Below, in pieces: positions 35,003 to 42,796 of a stretch of DNA of 64,000 nt. Position numbers and translations under genes: made by a program. The notes below the pieces were generated by a model. It did no database searches. It was not told the DNA's origin and saw only the letters and a program-made list of their open reading frames with translations. The stretch's first letter is position 1. The number at the start of each line of letters is the position of its first letter. Location: contig CAWGZX010000003.1 in the NCBI GenBank assembly GCA_963827135.1, positions 124,001-188,000 on the forward strand, written 5' to 3'. The stretch is from JAJRAN01 sp963827135 (GTDB lineage: Archaea; Thermoplasmatota; Thermoplasmata; Methanomassiliicoccales; UBA472).

Positions 35003-35140
35003 TGCATTGCGATATAGGCTATTGTATTATTATTTAATATTAATAATTAATATTCTTATTAAAAACAATGATTAGTAAACTAGCTAGGTCGATAAATAGG
35101 GCAGCCATGCCCCGTATTATCAAGATTTTTGATGCGTATA
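35003..35140. other. AT-rich intergenic block
   Basis: Between 35020 and 35075 the sequence is almost entirely A and T, with overlapping inverted repeats of the ttaatatta type, unlike anything nearby. No gene is visible. It separates the QueC-like gene from the tRNA-like fragment and could be a boundary of inserted DNA or a strong promoter/terminator zone. Confidence 0.4.
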
Positions 35141-35190
35141 AGGTGTTGGTGTCGGGATTTGAACCGAAGTCGCGCCAGGGCCGCATTGTC
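35141..35190 (-). repeat. Truncated tRNA-like 3' fragment
   Basis: On the minus strand this reads as a tRNA 3' half: ACTTCGG, then the T-loop TTCAAAT, then CCCGAC and an ACC-rich acceptor strand. It resembles the same part of tRNA-Gly 450 bp away (ACTCGGG, TTCAAAT, CCCGACGCC). The T stem contains one mismatch and no matching 5' acceptor strand (cacCAAC on the plus strand) occurs within 150 bp, so it is not a functional tRNA. Such fragments are often left by integration events at tRNA genes. Confidence 0.5.
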
Positions 35191-35217
35191 ATTTCGCAAT
35201 GGCATTAAAAAGCGATT

Positions 35218-35253
35218 ATCCGGTGAAATTTACTCTGAGAAATCTCACCGGAT
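35218..35253 (-). terminator. Hairpin with T-run, terminator of the small Lys-rich gene
   Basis: Two 14-base arms (atccggtgaaattt and aaatctcaccggat) pair with one mismatch around an 8-base loop. On the minus strand the hairpin begins 14 bases after the stop codon of the small gene at 35267-35395 and is soon followed by ctttttaa. The geometry is that of an intrinsic terminator. Confidence 0.55.
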
Positions 35254-35266
35254 GCAGATACCTCAA

Positions 35267-35395
35267 TTACTTCTTGCCTTTGGATCCTTTTTTATTGTCC
35301 GGGCTGGATGGAGTTCGCGAACTCTTATGATCTGATCGATTTTTGTTCTCCGGCGGATCGTCTGCTCCCTTCTTTTTCTTCTTCATTGTGCCCAT
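35267..35395 (-). CDS. Small Lys-rich protein (42 residues), hypothetical
   Basis: The frame encodes MGTMKKKKKGADDPPENKNR followed by 22 further residues rich in Lys, Ser and Pro, ending GSKGKK. It is disordered and very basic, without a recognised family. Support is indirect: a TATA-like aataaaata lies about 60-70 bp upstream on the same strand, and a hairpin with a T-run closes the unit. Small lysine-rich proteins of this kind occur in archaea as nucleic-acid-associated or ribosome-associated factors, but low complexity makes chance translation possible. Confidence 0.4.
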   Translation of the reverse strand: MGTMKKKKKGADDPPENKNRSDHKSSRTPSSPDNKKGSKGKK

Positions 35396-35629
35396 AGTAA
35401 TCCATTAAGGATGGTGATACCAGGATGTTAAAGTTAATGAGACCGTTCTAAATACGTATTTTATTCGACAAACAACATCGGTCCTGAGGACATTGTGCTC
35501 CGATCCAGTGATCCATCTCGCCCCCAAGCTCTTTCAAGCAATAGATTTACGGGGCAGGGAAGATTTCCGATTTCGTATTCGCTAACCTTGATCCCTTGAA
35601 AAAGTCGATTGTCTGGATATGCTTAGGAG

Positions 35630-35702
35630 TGCGGGCGTCGGGATTTGAACCCGAGTTTTAAGCTTGGCAAGCTTAAGTGATAACCAGCTACACTACGCCC
35701 GC
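35630..35702 (-). tRNA. tRNA-Gly(GCC)
   Basis: On the minus strand a 73-nt cloverleaf: acceptor GCGGGCG pairs perfectly with CGCCCGC, discriminator A73, the anticodon stem TAAGC/GCTTA closes the loop TTGCCAA with anticodon GCC, and the T arm is TCGGG-TTCAAAT-CCCGA. CCA is not encoded, and there is no intron. It lies immediately 3' of ValRS in the same strand direction, but probably has its own promoter. Confidence 0.95.
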
Positions 35703-35807
35703 TTGAGCATCGTCCCGAATGTGCTAGGGTATAATAAACCTTTCAATTTGGCCAGTATGGCCGAAGACCTGGCCTTGGTTCGTGCTGACATTCATATCCG
35801 CACGTGC

Positions 35808-38426
35808 TCACTTCTGTATGGCCACGAGCAAGTCCCCCACCTGCAGGGTCACGACGCTCTTGCCGTGCAAGGTCAGCTGTTTCTGGACCTCGAAGCAGTC
35901 GGCATGGATCTCGACCACGCTGCCATCGTCCAACCGCAAGGGGTATTTCCGGTCCACCGGGCAGACCAGGAACTCCTGTGGGTTGGCCGATTTGATCTTG
36001 GACGTGACCTCCCCTGCCTTGGCCTTGAAGGTCGGGCCTATCTTGGCTGGCAAGGGCTTAAGGGAAACGACCTTCTCCTCGATATCCCCCGCAAGTGAGA
36101 TGATCAGTTCCTTGGCCTTGAGGGTCTCCTTCACCTCGCTCTCGCACCCCTCCAGCAGGAGGGCGCTCGGCCCCATTACCTCCAGGGAGGATATCTCCTC
36201 GTTCAAGGCCATCTTGCCCTCTGACTTCCAGTTACGCACGGCAGCTATCACATCGCGAGCGAGCTCGCCCTTCCTCTCCGCGGTGTCGTCCCAGACGGAG
36301 GAGAAGGGCCACTTGGAGACATGGATGGACTTGGCCTTGTCTATCCTGGCGAAGTTCTCTTGGTACACCTCCTCCGTCACATGCGGCAGCAGGGGCGCCA
36401 GGAGCTTCATGATCCCAAGGCAGATGGTGTAGAGGGTGAAGCGCACGGCCTCGTCATTAGGGTCCTTAGTCCGGTGCTTGACCATCTCGATGTAATGATC
36501 AGCGAACTCGTGCCAGGCGAACTGTTCCACCTCGCGCATCACTCGGTCGAACTGGTAGGCGTCGTAGGAGTAGTTTACCGACTTGACCAGCTTGGTGAAC
36601 TTGGAGAGCATCCACTTGTCGACCGGGCGCAGGTCCTCGCGCTGGTAAGGTCTCTTCTTGACCACCGAGCCCACGAACTTGCCCATGTTGTATAGCTTGG
36701 TGCAGAGCTTCTTCCCGTGCACCACGTCCTTCTCGCGGAAGGCGTTGTCCTCGCCCAGGGCGCAGGTGCAGGCGTAATAGCGCATGGCGTCCGCACCGTA
36801 GCTCTGGAGGATGGGCATGGGGTCGATGACGTTGTTCAGGGACGTGTGCATGGGCGTCCCATCGGGGGCCATGATGAAGCCATGGATCATGATGTCGTTC
36901 CAGGGCCTCTCCCCGGTGATGAGGTATTCGCGCAAGATGGTGTAGAACGCCCAAGTGCGGATGATGTCATGAGACTGCGGGCGCATGGACATGGGGTACA
37001 TCTTCTTGAACCTGGCCTCATCGCGCATCCAGAAGGTGTTATAGAGCGGAGAGATGGAGGAGTCCATCCAGGTGTCGAACACGTCCTGGCAGGGCCTCAG
37101 CTCGCCGCCGCACCTCGGGCATCTATCTAGAGGAGGTTTGGCGATGGTCGGGTCGATGTAGCAGTCCTCCTCCTTCGCGGGGACGACCTCCCCGCAATCG
37201 CACTCCCAGACCGGGATGGGGGTGGCGAAGTACCTCTGCCTCGAGATCACCCAGTCCCACTGCAGCGAGTTGACCCAGTCCTGAAGGCGGACCTTCATGA
37301 ACTCCGGGTACCAGTGCAGCTTGTCGGCGATCCTGAGGACCTCCTCCTTGAAGGGCATGGTCTTCATGAACCATTGCGGGCGGGACAGGTACTCGATGGG
37401 CTCGTGGCAGCGCCAGCAGATGCTCACGTTCTGGGGTAGGTCCTCCTGCTTCTCAAGGAGCCCGGCGGCCCCAAGGTCCTCGATGGTCGCCTTCTTCGCC
37501 TCCTTGACCGAGAGCCCCTTGTACTTGCCAGCGTGCTCAGTCATCCTCCCCTGCTCATCGATGGCCTGCTCCAGATCCAGCTTGTACTTATGCAACCATT
37601 CCAAGTCCCCCTTATCCCCGATGGTGCAGATCATCACCACGCCGGTGCCGAACTTGGGATCCACGGCCTCATCGGCCATGACCTTCACCTTGCGTCCGTA
37701 GAGCGGGGTGGTCAGGTGCTTGCCCACGAGAGCCTTGTACCTCTCGTCGCTGGGATGCACCGCCACCAGCTGGCAGGTGGAGAACAGCTCCGGCCTGGTG
37801 GTGGCGATGAGCACCTGGCCCTTCTCGCCGTCGATCCCGAATTTGACGTAGTTAAGCTTGGTGACGTTGGCATCATACTCCACCTCGGCGTCCGCCAGGG
37901 CGGTGATGCAGCGGGGGCACCAGTTGACCGGGGCGGTGCCCTTGTAGGCCAGACCTTGCTTGAGCATGCGGATGAAGGTGATCTGGGTTATGCGTCGGTA
38001 ATAAGGGGCGTCCGTCTGGTAGTAGATGGAAGGGTCCATGCAGCACCCTAGGGCCTCGAACTGGCTGGTCATCTCGGAGATGAAGCCGGCAGCGAACTCC
38101 GAGCACATCTTGATGAACTCCTGCCTCGGGACGCTGAGCTTGGTTATGCCGAACTTCTTCTCCACCTTGACCTCGGTCGGCATGCCGTTGACGTCGAAGC
38201 AGAGGGGGAAGAAGACGTTGTAGCCGCGCTGGCGATGGTAGCGGGCGGCGAAGTCGATCAGGGAGTAGCCGGTGGCATGCCCCAGGTGCAATGATCCGGA
38301 GGTGTAACGAGGCGGGTTGTCGACGCTGTAAATCGGAGCTGTGGACTTGGGATCGAAATGGTAGATCTTCCATTCCTTCCATTTCTGTTGCCACTTGCGC
38401 TCGACGGCTACGTTGTCATAGGACAT
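35808..38426 (-). CDS. valS: Valyl-tRNA synthetase
   Basis: A class Ia aminoacyl-tRNA synthetase of 872 residues. PPRYTSGSLHLGHATGYSL holds the HIGH motif (HLGH), FDVNGMPTEVKVEKKFG is the ValRS signature, the editing domain has ATTRPEL, and the anticodon-binding domain and a C-terminal segment follow. The usual KMSKS motif is replaced: the sequence reads DGTPMHTSLNNVIDP near residue 525, so both lysines are lost. All other landmarks are intact. It is the last gene of the minus-strand cluster that also holds GlyRS and two CBS proteins. Confidence 0.93.
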   Translation of the reverse strand: MSYDNVAVERKWQQKWKEWKIYHFDPKSTAPIYSVDNPPRYTSGSLHLGHATGYSLIDFAARYHRQRGYNVFFPLCFDVNGMPTEVKVEKKFGITKLSVPRQEFIKMCSEFAAGFISEMTSQFEALGCCMDPSIYYQTDAPYYRRITQITFIRMLKQGLAYKGTAPVNWCPRCITALADAEVEYDANVTKLNYVKFGIDGEKGQVLIATTRPELFSTCQLVAVHPSDERYKALVGKHLTTPLYGRKVKVMADEAVDPKFGTGVVMICTIGDKGDLEWLHKYKLDLEQAIDEQGRMTEHAGKYKGLSVKEAKKATIEDLGAAGLLEKQEDLPQNVSICWRCHEPIEYLSRPQWFMKTMPFKEEVLRIADKLHWYPEFMKVRLQDWVNSLQWDWVISRQRYFATPIPVWECDCGEVVPAKEEDCYIDPTIAKPPLDRCPRCGGELRPCQDVFDTWMDSSISPLYNTFWMRDEARFKKMYPMSMRPQSHDIIRTWAFYTILREYLITGERPWNDIMIHGFIMAPDGTPMHTSLNNVIDPMPILQSYGADAMRYYACTCALGEDNAFREKDVVHGKKLCTKLYNMGKFVGSVVKKRPYQREDLRPVDKWMLSKFTKLVKSVNYSYDAYQFDRVMREVEQFAWHEFADHYIEMVKHRTKDPNDEAVRFTLYTICLGIMKLLAPLLPHVTEEVYQENFARIDKAKSIHVSKWPFSSVWDDTAERKGELARDVIAAVRNWKSEGKMALNEEISSLEVMGPSALLLEGCESEVKETLKAKELIISLAGDIEEKVVSLKPLPAKIGPTFKAKAGEVTSKIKSANPQEFLVCPVDRKYPLRLDDGSVVEIHADCFEVQKQLTLHGKSVVTLQVGDLLVAIQK

Positions 38427-38492
38427 GGCGGAAAGGGGAAAGGGGAGCCGGAATAAAAGAATTATGTAAAAGGGGATGGGAGTCCAGGAGCC

Positions 38493-39695
38493 TTACTGCT
38501 CCCTTCTCGACCTCTTCTTCCTGTCCACCCGCTGCTCCTTCATGTCCATGACCTTGGCGTCGAACACGTTCATCAGGTCGATGGTGGCCTTGATGAGGGA
38601 CCAGTCCACGCTGCGGGCGATGAAGGCGCCATGCTCGGTGAACAGCCTGGCGGACAAGGAGTACTTGGCCCGGTTGCCCACGGCGTGGTGCTTGGTGACG
38701 TGCATGGTGAACAGCTGCGGTCTGGCCACCTTTGCCACCTTGGCCAGTCCATTCTGTATCTCGCGCTCCATCATGTCCAGGGAGAAGCGGTCCTCCTCCT
38801 CGAGGCCGGTGATCTGCATGTAGACCATGTCCCTCTGCCCGAAGGACGCGACGAGCTCGACCAGGTCGTACAAGGTCAGGATGCCCACCATCTTGTCCTT
38901 CTGGACCACGGGAAGTGCAGAGACCTTCTTCGATGACATGAGCTTGACGGCGTCGTTGAGCGTGGCATCCGGGGCGATGGTGACTACGGCTCCGCTGGCC
39001 AAGGATCCGACCTTGACCTCCACCGGGCTCTTCTCGCCTGATATCTCGCCCTTGGTCTCGCGCCTGCCGCCGTTCCAGTTGTAGTTCACGATGTCCCTGA
39101 TGCCCACTATTCCGACCAACGCGCCTTCGTCATCCACCACTGGAAGCGTTCGGATGTCCAGCTTCCTCATGGTATCGACGGCGTTCCTGACCGGTTCGTC
39201 CTCCCTGACGGTCTGGACCTGTCCGGTCATGATCTGCTGGACCTTGATGGACTTCAGGTCCCTGATCTTGGGGATGATGCTGGTGATGTCCGCCCTGGAC
39301 ACCATGCCGACGATCTTGTTGCCCTTGACCACCGGCATCTGCCTGTACCCGGTGGAGAGGAACTGCTCCGCCACCTTGGTGATGACGGTGTCTGGCGAGA
39401 CATCTGGCGGGAGGTCCATGGCCGACCTGACCTTGGTCCCGATGACCAGGTTCTTGCGCCTGATGATGGACCTGTAGCTGATGACTCCGAGGAGCTTCTT
39501 CCCGTTCTCGGTGACAGGCATCTCATGGAGGTTCTTGGCGCGCATCTTCGCCACGACGTCGGTCAAGCCCATATCGGGGTCCACGGTCTCGAACTTCTCA
39601 TCCATAAGGCCCTCCAGGCCGATGGAGTCGATCTGCGAGCGCAGGAGTTCTCTCTTCTTCATTGCCTCGATGTTCTCTCCCATCATGTCCATCAT
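38493..39695 (-). CDS. Four-CBS-domain protein with C-terminal HPF-like (S30AE) domain
   Basis: About 400 residues. Four CBS motifs (about 30-265), which normally bind adenine nucleotides, recur with the patterns MPVT...LLGVIS, MPVV...IVGMVS, LPVV...LVGIVG and LPVV...MVGILT. After residue 285 comes VYMQITGL, a helix (DMMEREIQNGLAKVAKV), strands with HVTKHHAVGNRAKYSLSARLF, and a last helix (IKATIDLMNVFDAKV), the beta-alpha-beta-beta-beta-alpha order of ribosome hibernation factor HPF/YfiA. I infer an energy-sensing ribosome-inactivation factor. The start is uncertain: GAGGAG lies just before a run of ATG codons. Confidence 0.85.
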   Translation of the reverse strand: MMDMMGENIEAMKKRELLRSQIDSIGLEGLMDEKFETVDPDMGLTDVVAKMRAKNLHEMPVTENGKKLLGVISYRSIIRRKNLVIGTKVRSAMDLPPDVSPDTVITKVAEQFLSTGYRQMPVVKGNKIVGMVSRADITSIIPKIRDLKSIKVQQIMTGQVQTVREDEPVRNAVDTMRKLDIRTLPVVDDEGALVGIVGIRDIVNYNWNGGRRETKGEISGEKSPVEVKVGSLASGAVVTIAPDATLNDAVKLMSSKKVSALPVVQKDKMVGILTLYDLVELVASFGQRDMVYMQITGLEEEDRFSLDMMEREIQNGLAKVAKVARPQLFTMHVTKHHAVGNRAKYSLSARLFTEHGAFIARSVDWSLIKATIDLMNVFDAKVMDMKEQRVDRKKRSRREQ

Positions 39696-39756
39696 GCTCC
39701 TCAAACTTGATCAGCGTGCATCCGATGCTTGCTTCGGCACCATCTCGACATAGCGT

Positions 39757-39769
39757 CCCTATTTATATG
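39757..39769 (-). promoter_or_regulatory. TATA box for the CBS-HPF gene
   Basis: On the minus strand catataaataggg is a near-ideal archaeal TATA element, placed about 60 bp before the start codon. It gives the CBS-HPF gene its own promoter even though it sits behind glyS. Confidence 0.65.
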
Positions 39770-39786
39770 CTTTCCATCCTGGAGGC

Positions 39787-41502
39787 TCATTTGGCCTTCA
39801 GCGAGACGAAGTCCATGGCGCCGCAGAGCAGCGCCGTCAACGTGGGCACGACCTCGTCCTTGCGCACCCTCACCTGCTCCGTGGAGTCCCTTTCCCTTAT
39901 AGTCACGGTGCCGTCCTCCAAGGTCTGGTAGTCAACGGTTATGCAATAGGGGGTGCCGATCTCGTCCATCCGGGCGTACCTGCGCCCTATGGAACCGGAG
40001 TCATCGAAGCTGGTGATGACCCCGTTCATCCTCAGCATCCAGTCTAGTTCACCGGCGGGGGTGAGCAGCTCCTCCTTGCCCATGAGCGGGAACACGCCCA
40101 CCTTGACCGGCGCGGAAATGGGGCTGAGGCGCATGACTATGTAATTGCCCTCCCTGTCCTGCTTCTCCGTGTATGCGTGCTCCAAGCAGGTGTACATTAT
40201 CCTGTCCAGCCCGTGCGAGGGCTCGATGACATGGGGTACCATCCTCTCCCCGGAGACCTTCTCCTTCACCCTCACGACATCGAAGTACTTGCGGTCCACT
40301 TTGACGGGGGCGCCATCCACCATCACCATGATGTGGTCGCCCTTGACTTCCTTGGGGTCCGCGGCCTCGAGGGCGTTGCCGACCAGCTTGGCCTTGGCCT
40401 TGAACTCTGGCCCCATAAGGTTGAACTTGGGCTTGAGCGCGTCCCTCTCCACTTCCACCGGGTTTTCGAACTTCCTCAGCACCGACATGTCGACCTTGCT
40501 GAACTCGATGTGGCGGGATAGGTCCCAGCAGCCTCGGTCAGCCACGCCCACGATCTCGGTCCATCCGAAGGAGAGCAAGGCCTCCGCGTCCCAGCAGTCG
40601 GCCGCATAGTGGGCCATCTCGTTCTTGAGGTGCTGGCGGAAGCGCAGGCGCTCCGGGTCCACGCCGACCATGATCAAGAACCTCTGGGTGAACCAGAGGA
40701 AGTAGGCCAGGGTCTCGTTGGCGATGACCCTCTGCTCCACCGCCTCCTCCAGGCTGAGGGTGATCTCCTTGTCCCCGGGCTCATTGGGCACCAGGCGGAG
40801 GGTCTCATGCCTGACGTTCCTGAAGCGGGGCCAGGTCTTGTCGTTGGGGTCCACGAACAGCTCCGCCTCCATCATGTTGAACTCACGCAGGCGGATGACG
40901 CCCTGCCTCGGCGAGATCTCGTTACGGTAGCCGCGCCCGACCTGGATGACCCCGAAGGGCAGGCGCTCGCGCATGTAGCGCAGCAGCGAATTGAAATTGA
41001 CGAATATGCCCTGCGCCGTCTCCGGGCGAAGGTAGCCCACCCGTCCGGCCGATCCCGGGCCGATGACGGTCTTGAACATCAAGTTGAACTCCTCGGACTT
41101 GGAGAGCTCGCCCTGGCAGTCGGGGCATTTGACGCCGTGCTTGGCGATCTCCGCGTCCAGCTCCTCGAAGCCGAGGCCGCCGGGGTTGGGGTGCTTGTCC
41201 TTGAGCAGATGGTCCGCGCGGAAAGGCGTCTTGCAGGAGGTGCAGGTCACGAGCTTGTCCGCGAACTGGTCCACGTGCCCGGAGGCCTTGAACACCGCCT
41301 CGGGGCCGATGGTGTCGGAGTCGATCTCCACGAAGCCCTCTCCCAGGGTGTAGGCCCGGCGCCATGCCTCGATGATGTTGTTCTTCATTGCCGCGCCGAG
41401 TGGCCCATAGTCGTAGAGTCCAGCTATCCCGCCGTAGATCTCATACGATGGCCAGATAAAGCCCCTGCGCTTGCACAGGGAGAGTACGTCCGCCGAGTTC
41501 AT
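39787..41502 (-). CDS. glyS: Glycyl-tRNA synthetase (alpha2 type)
   Basis: A class II synthetase of 571 residues, the dimeric archaeal/eukaryotic form. Motif 1 to 3 landmarks include YGPLGAAMKNNIIEAWR, the zinc-binding insert (CTSC, then CPDC), FNLMFKT and LRPETAQGIFVNF, the motif-2 region GYRNEISPRQG with REFNMMEAE, and the motif-3 segment EPSHGLDRI. A C-terminal anticodon-binding domain ends near VPTLTALL. Its start codon lies 2 bp after the upstream CBS gene, so it belongs to the amidohydrolase-UspA-CBS-glyS operon. Confidence 0.95.
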   Translation of the reverse strand: MNSADVLSLCKRRGFIWPSYEIYGGIAGLYDYGPLGAAMKNNIIEAWRRAYTLGEGFVEIDSDTIGPEAVFKASGHVDQFADKLVTCTSCKTPFRADHLLKDKHPNPGGLGFEELDAEIAKHGVKCPDCQGELSKSEEFNLMFKTVIGPGSAGRVGYLRPETAQGIFVNFNSLLRYMRERLPFGVIQVGRGYRNEISPRQGVIRLREFNMMEAELFVDPNDKTWPRFRNVRHETLRLVPNEPGDKEITLSLEEAVEQRVIANETLAYFLWFTQRFLIMVGVDPERLRFRQHLKNEMAHYAADCWDAEALLSFGWTEIVGVADRGCWDLSRHIEFSKVDMSVLRKFENPVEVERDALKPKFNLMGPEFKAKAKLVGNALEAADPKEVKGDHIMVMVDGAPVKVDRKYFDVVRVKEKVSGERMVPHVIEPSHGLDRIMYTCLEHAYTEKQDREGNYIVMRLSPISAPVKVGVFPLMGKEELLTPAGELDWMLRMNGVITSFDDSGSIGRRYARMDEIGTPYCITVDYQTLEDGTVTIRERDSTEQVRVRKDEVVPTLTALLCGAMDFVSLKAK

Positions 41503-41504
41503 TC

Positions 41505-42353
41505 CTATTCACCGGTGAGCACCGAGATTATGTCCAGGTCGTAGATCATCGCCAGGAGGTTGTCCTTGGCGTCCCGAACTGGCAACTGCCCGAAGTCGTT
41601 CTTCCTCATTACCCTTGCGGCCTCGGACACGGTGGTCTTGCGGAAGACGGTGGTGGGGGACCGGACCATGACGTCCTTGACCGCGGCCCCGGGAAGTTCG
41701 AGCTTAGAGACCTCGTACCACAGGTTCATGACGCTGCGCATGCCCTCCCAGCTCCATTCGTCCTCGTCCTTGCCCATCCCCAGCTCGGTCTTGGCCACTT
41801 TACCGTTGACGACAGTGGTGTTGAAGATGTCCCGGTCGGTAAGGATCCCGACCAGCCTTCCATGCTCGTCCAGGACCGGAAGCGCGGAGATCCGGCTGAC
41901 CTTCAGGGTGACCAGGGCCACGATGAGAGGCGCTTCCTCGAAGACCGGTACGCAGGTGGACTTGACGACGCTCTCCACAGGTTCTTTGAAGCCCGCCTTC
42001 TCCACCACGCCCAATAGGTCCGTGGGGGTCAGGATGCCTACCAGGCGGTCCCTGTCCACCACTGGCAGATGGCGCACGCCGCCCGTGCAGAAGATGTTGG
42101 CCGCCCTCTCCACGTGGTCCCTGGAGCTGATGGTGGGCGGGTCTCGGTTCATGAGCATGGCCAACTGGTCCTCGTCCGGCTTGTTGAAGATGTCCTGCCG
42201 GGTTATCAGCCCGGTGAGCGTGCCGTCGGTCCTCTTGACCACCGGCAGCCCAGTGATGTTGTGCTTGATCATCAGCTTGAGGACGTCGGTCCTGCTCCCT
42301 GGGACCTGCGCCACGATTGGATTGGGGGTCATCACCTCGGCGATGTTGGTCAA
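41505..42353 (-). CDS. Four-CBS-domain protein
   Basis: A 282-residue protein built entirely of two CBS pairs. The repeats begin EVMTPNPIVAQV, AMLMNRDPPTIS, SVVKSTCVPVFE and DVMVRSPTTVFR, each followed by the LPVVD...LVGILT-type strand. A 35-residue insertion (about 190-225, ELGMGKDEDEWSWEGMRSV) separates the third and fourth. CBS pairs bind AMP, ATP, SAM or similar ligands, so this is probably a nucleotide sensor. Its ATG overlaps the stop codon of the universal stress protein gene (ATGA), and glyS follows 2 bp later. Confidence 0.9.
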   Translation of the reverse strand: MTNIAEVMTPNPIVAQVPGSRTDVLKLMIKHNITGLPVVKRTDGTLTGLITRQDIFNKPDEDQLAMLMNRDPPTISSRDHVERAANIFCTGGVRHLPVVDRDRLVGILTPTDLLGVVEKAGFKEPVESVVKSTCVPVFEEAPLIVALVTLKVSRISALPVLDEHGRLVGILTDRDIFNTTVVNGKVAKTELGMGKDEDEWSWEGMRSVMNLWYEVSKLELPGAAVKDVMVRSPTTVFRKTTVSEAARVMRKNDFGQLPVRDAKDNLLAMIYDLDIISVLTGE

Positions 42354-42796
42354 TTGCTCGCCTCCTTGGTCGCCCTTACCACCAGCACCGGGCAGTCAGC
42401 GAACCGGACCACCCGTTCCGCCACGCTCCCCAGCAATATCTTGGAAATGCCCGTGCGTCCCAGCGTGCCCATTACCACCAGGTCGTGCATCTTGGAGGCG
42501 TCCACTATCTTCCTCGCCGGGGACCCCTCCTCCACCTTGGTGGTGACCTTCACGCCTAGCTTGGCGCCTTCGGACTTGACGAACTCCACCGCCTCCTTAC
42601 CCTCCTTCTCCAGCAACGAATACACGGAGACGATGGTTGAGTCCATAGGGAAGTTGATGAATGATGTCTGGTCCACGACGTAGAGCGCGGTGACCTCCGC
42701 GTCCATGATCTTGGCCATCTCCAGGCCTTTTACTATCGCTTCCTTGGTGTTGTCGCTTCCGTCGGTAGGTATCAGGATCTTCTTGAAGAGTGTCAT
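42350..42796 (-). CDS. Universal stress protein, UspA family
   Basis: A 148-residue Rossmann-like protein. The ATP-binding form of the family is indicated by KKILIPTDGSDNTKEA at the start and by the C-terminal G-2x-G-9x-G-S/T motif, here GTLGRTGISKILLGSVAERVV. Binding of ATP is therefore likely. I use the start at MTLFKKIL because a strong GGAGGGGAGGA ribosome-binding site precedes it; its ATG overlaps the amidohydrolase stop (ATGA). It is translationally coupled to genes on both sides. Confidence 0.93.
   Translation of the reverse strand: MTLFKKILIPTDGSDNTKEAIVKGLEMAKIMDAEVTALYVVDQTSFINFPMDSTIVSVYSLLEKEGKEAVEFVKSEGAKLGVKVTTKVEEGSPARKIVDASKMHDLVVMGTLGRTGISKILLGSVAERVVRFADCPVLVVRATKEASN

Noticed and set aside
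22288..35100. Shared 13-mer aggtcgataaata at about 22289 and 35087
   Set aside because: A 13-base match is expected by chance many times in a window of this size; no extended similarity flanks it.
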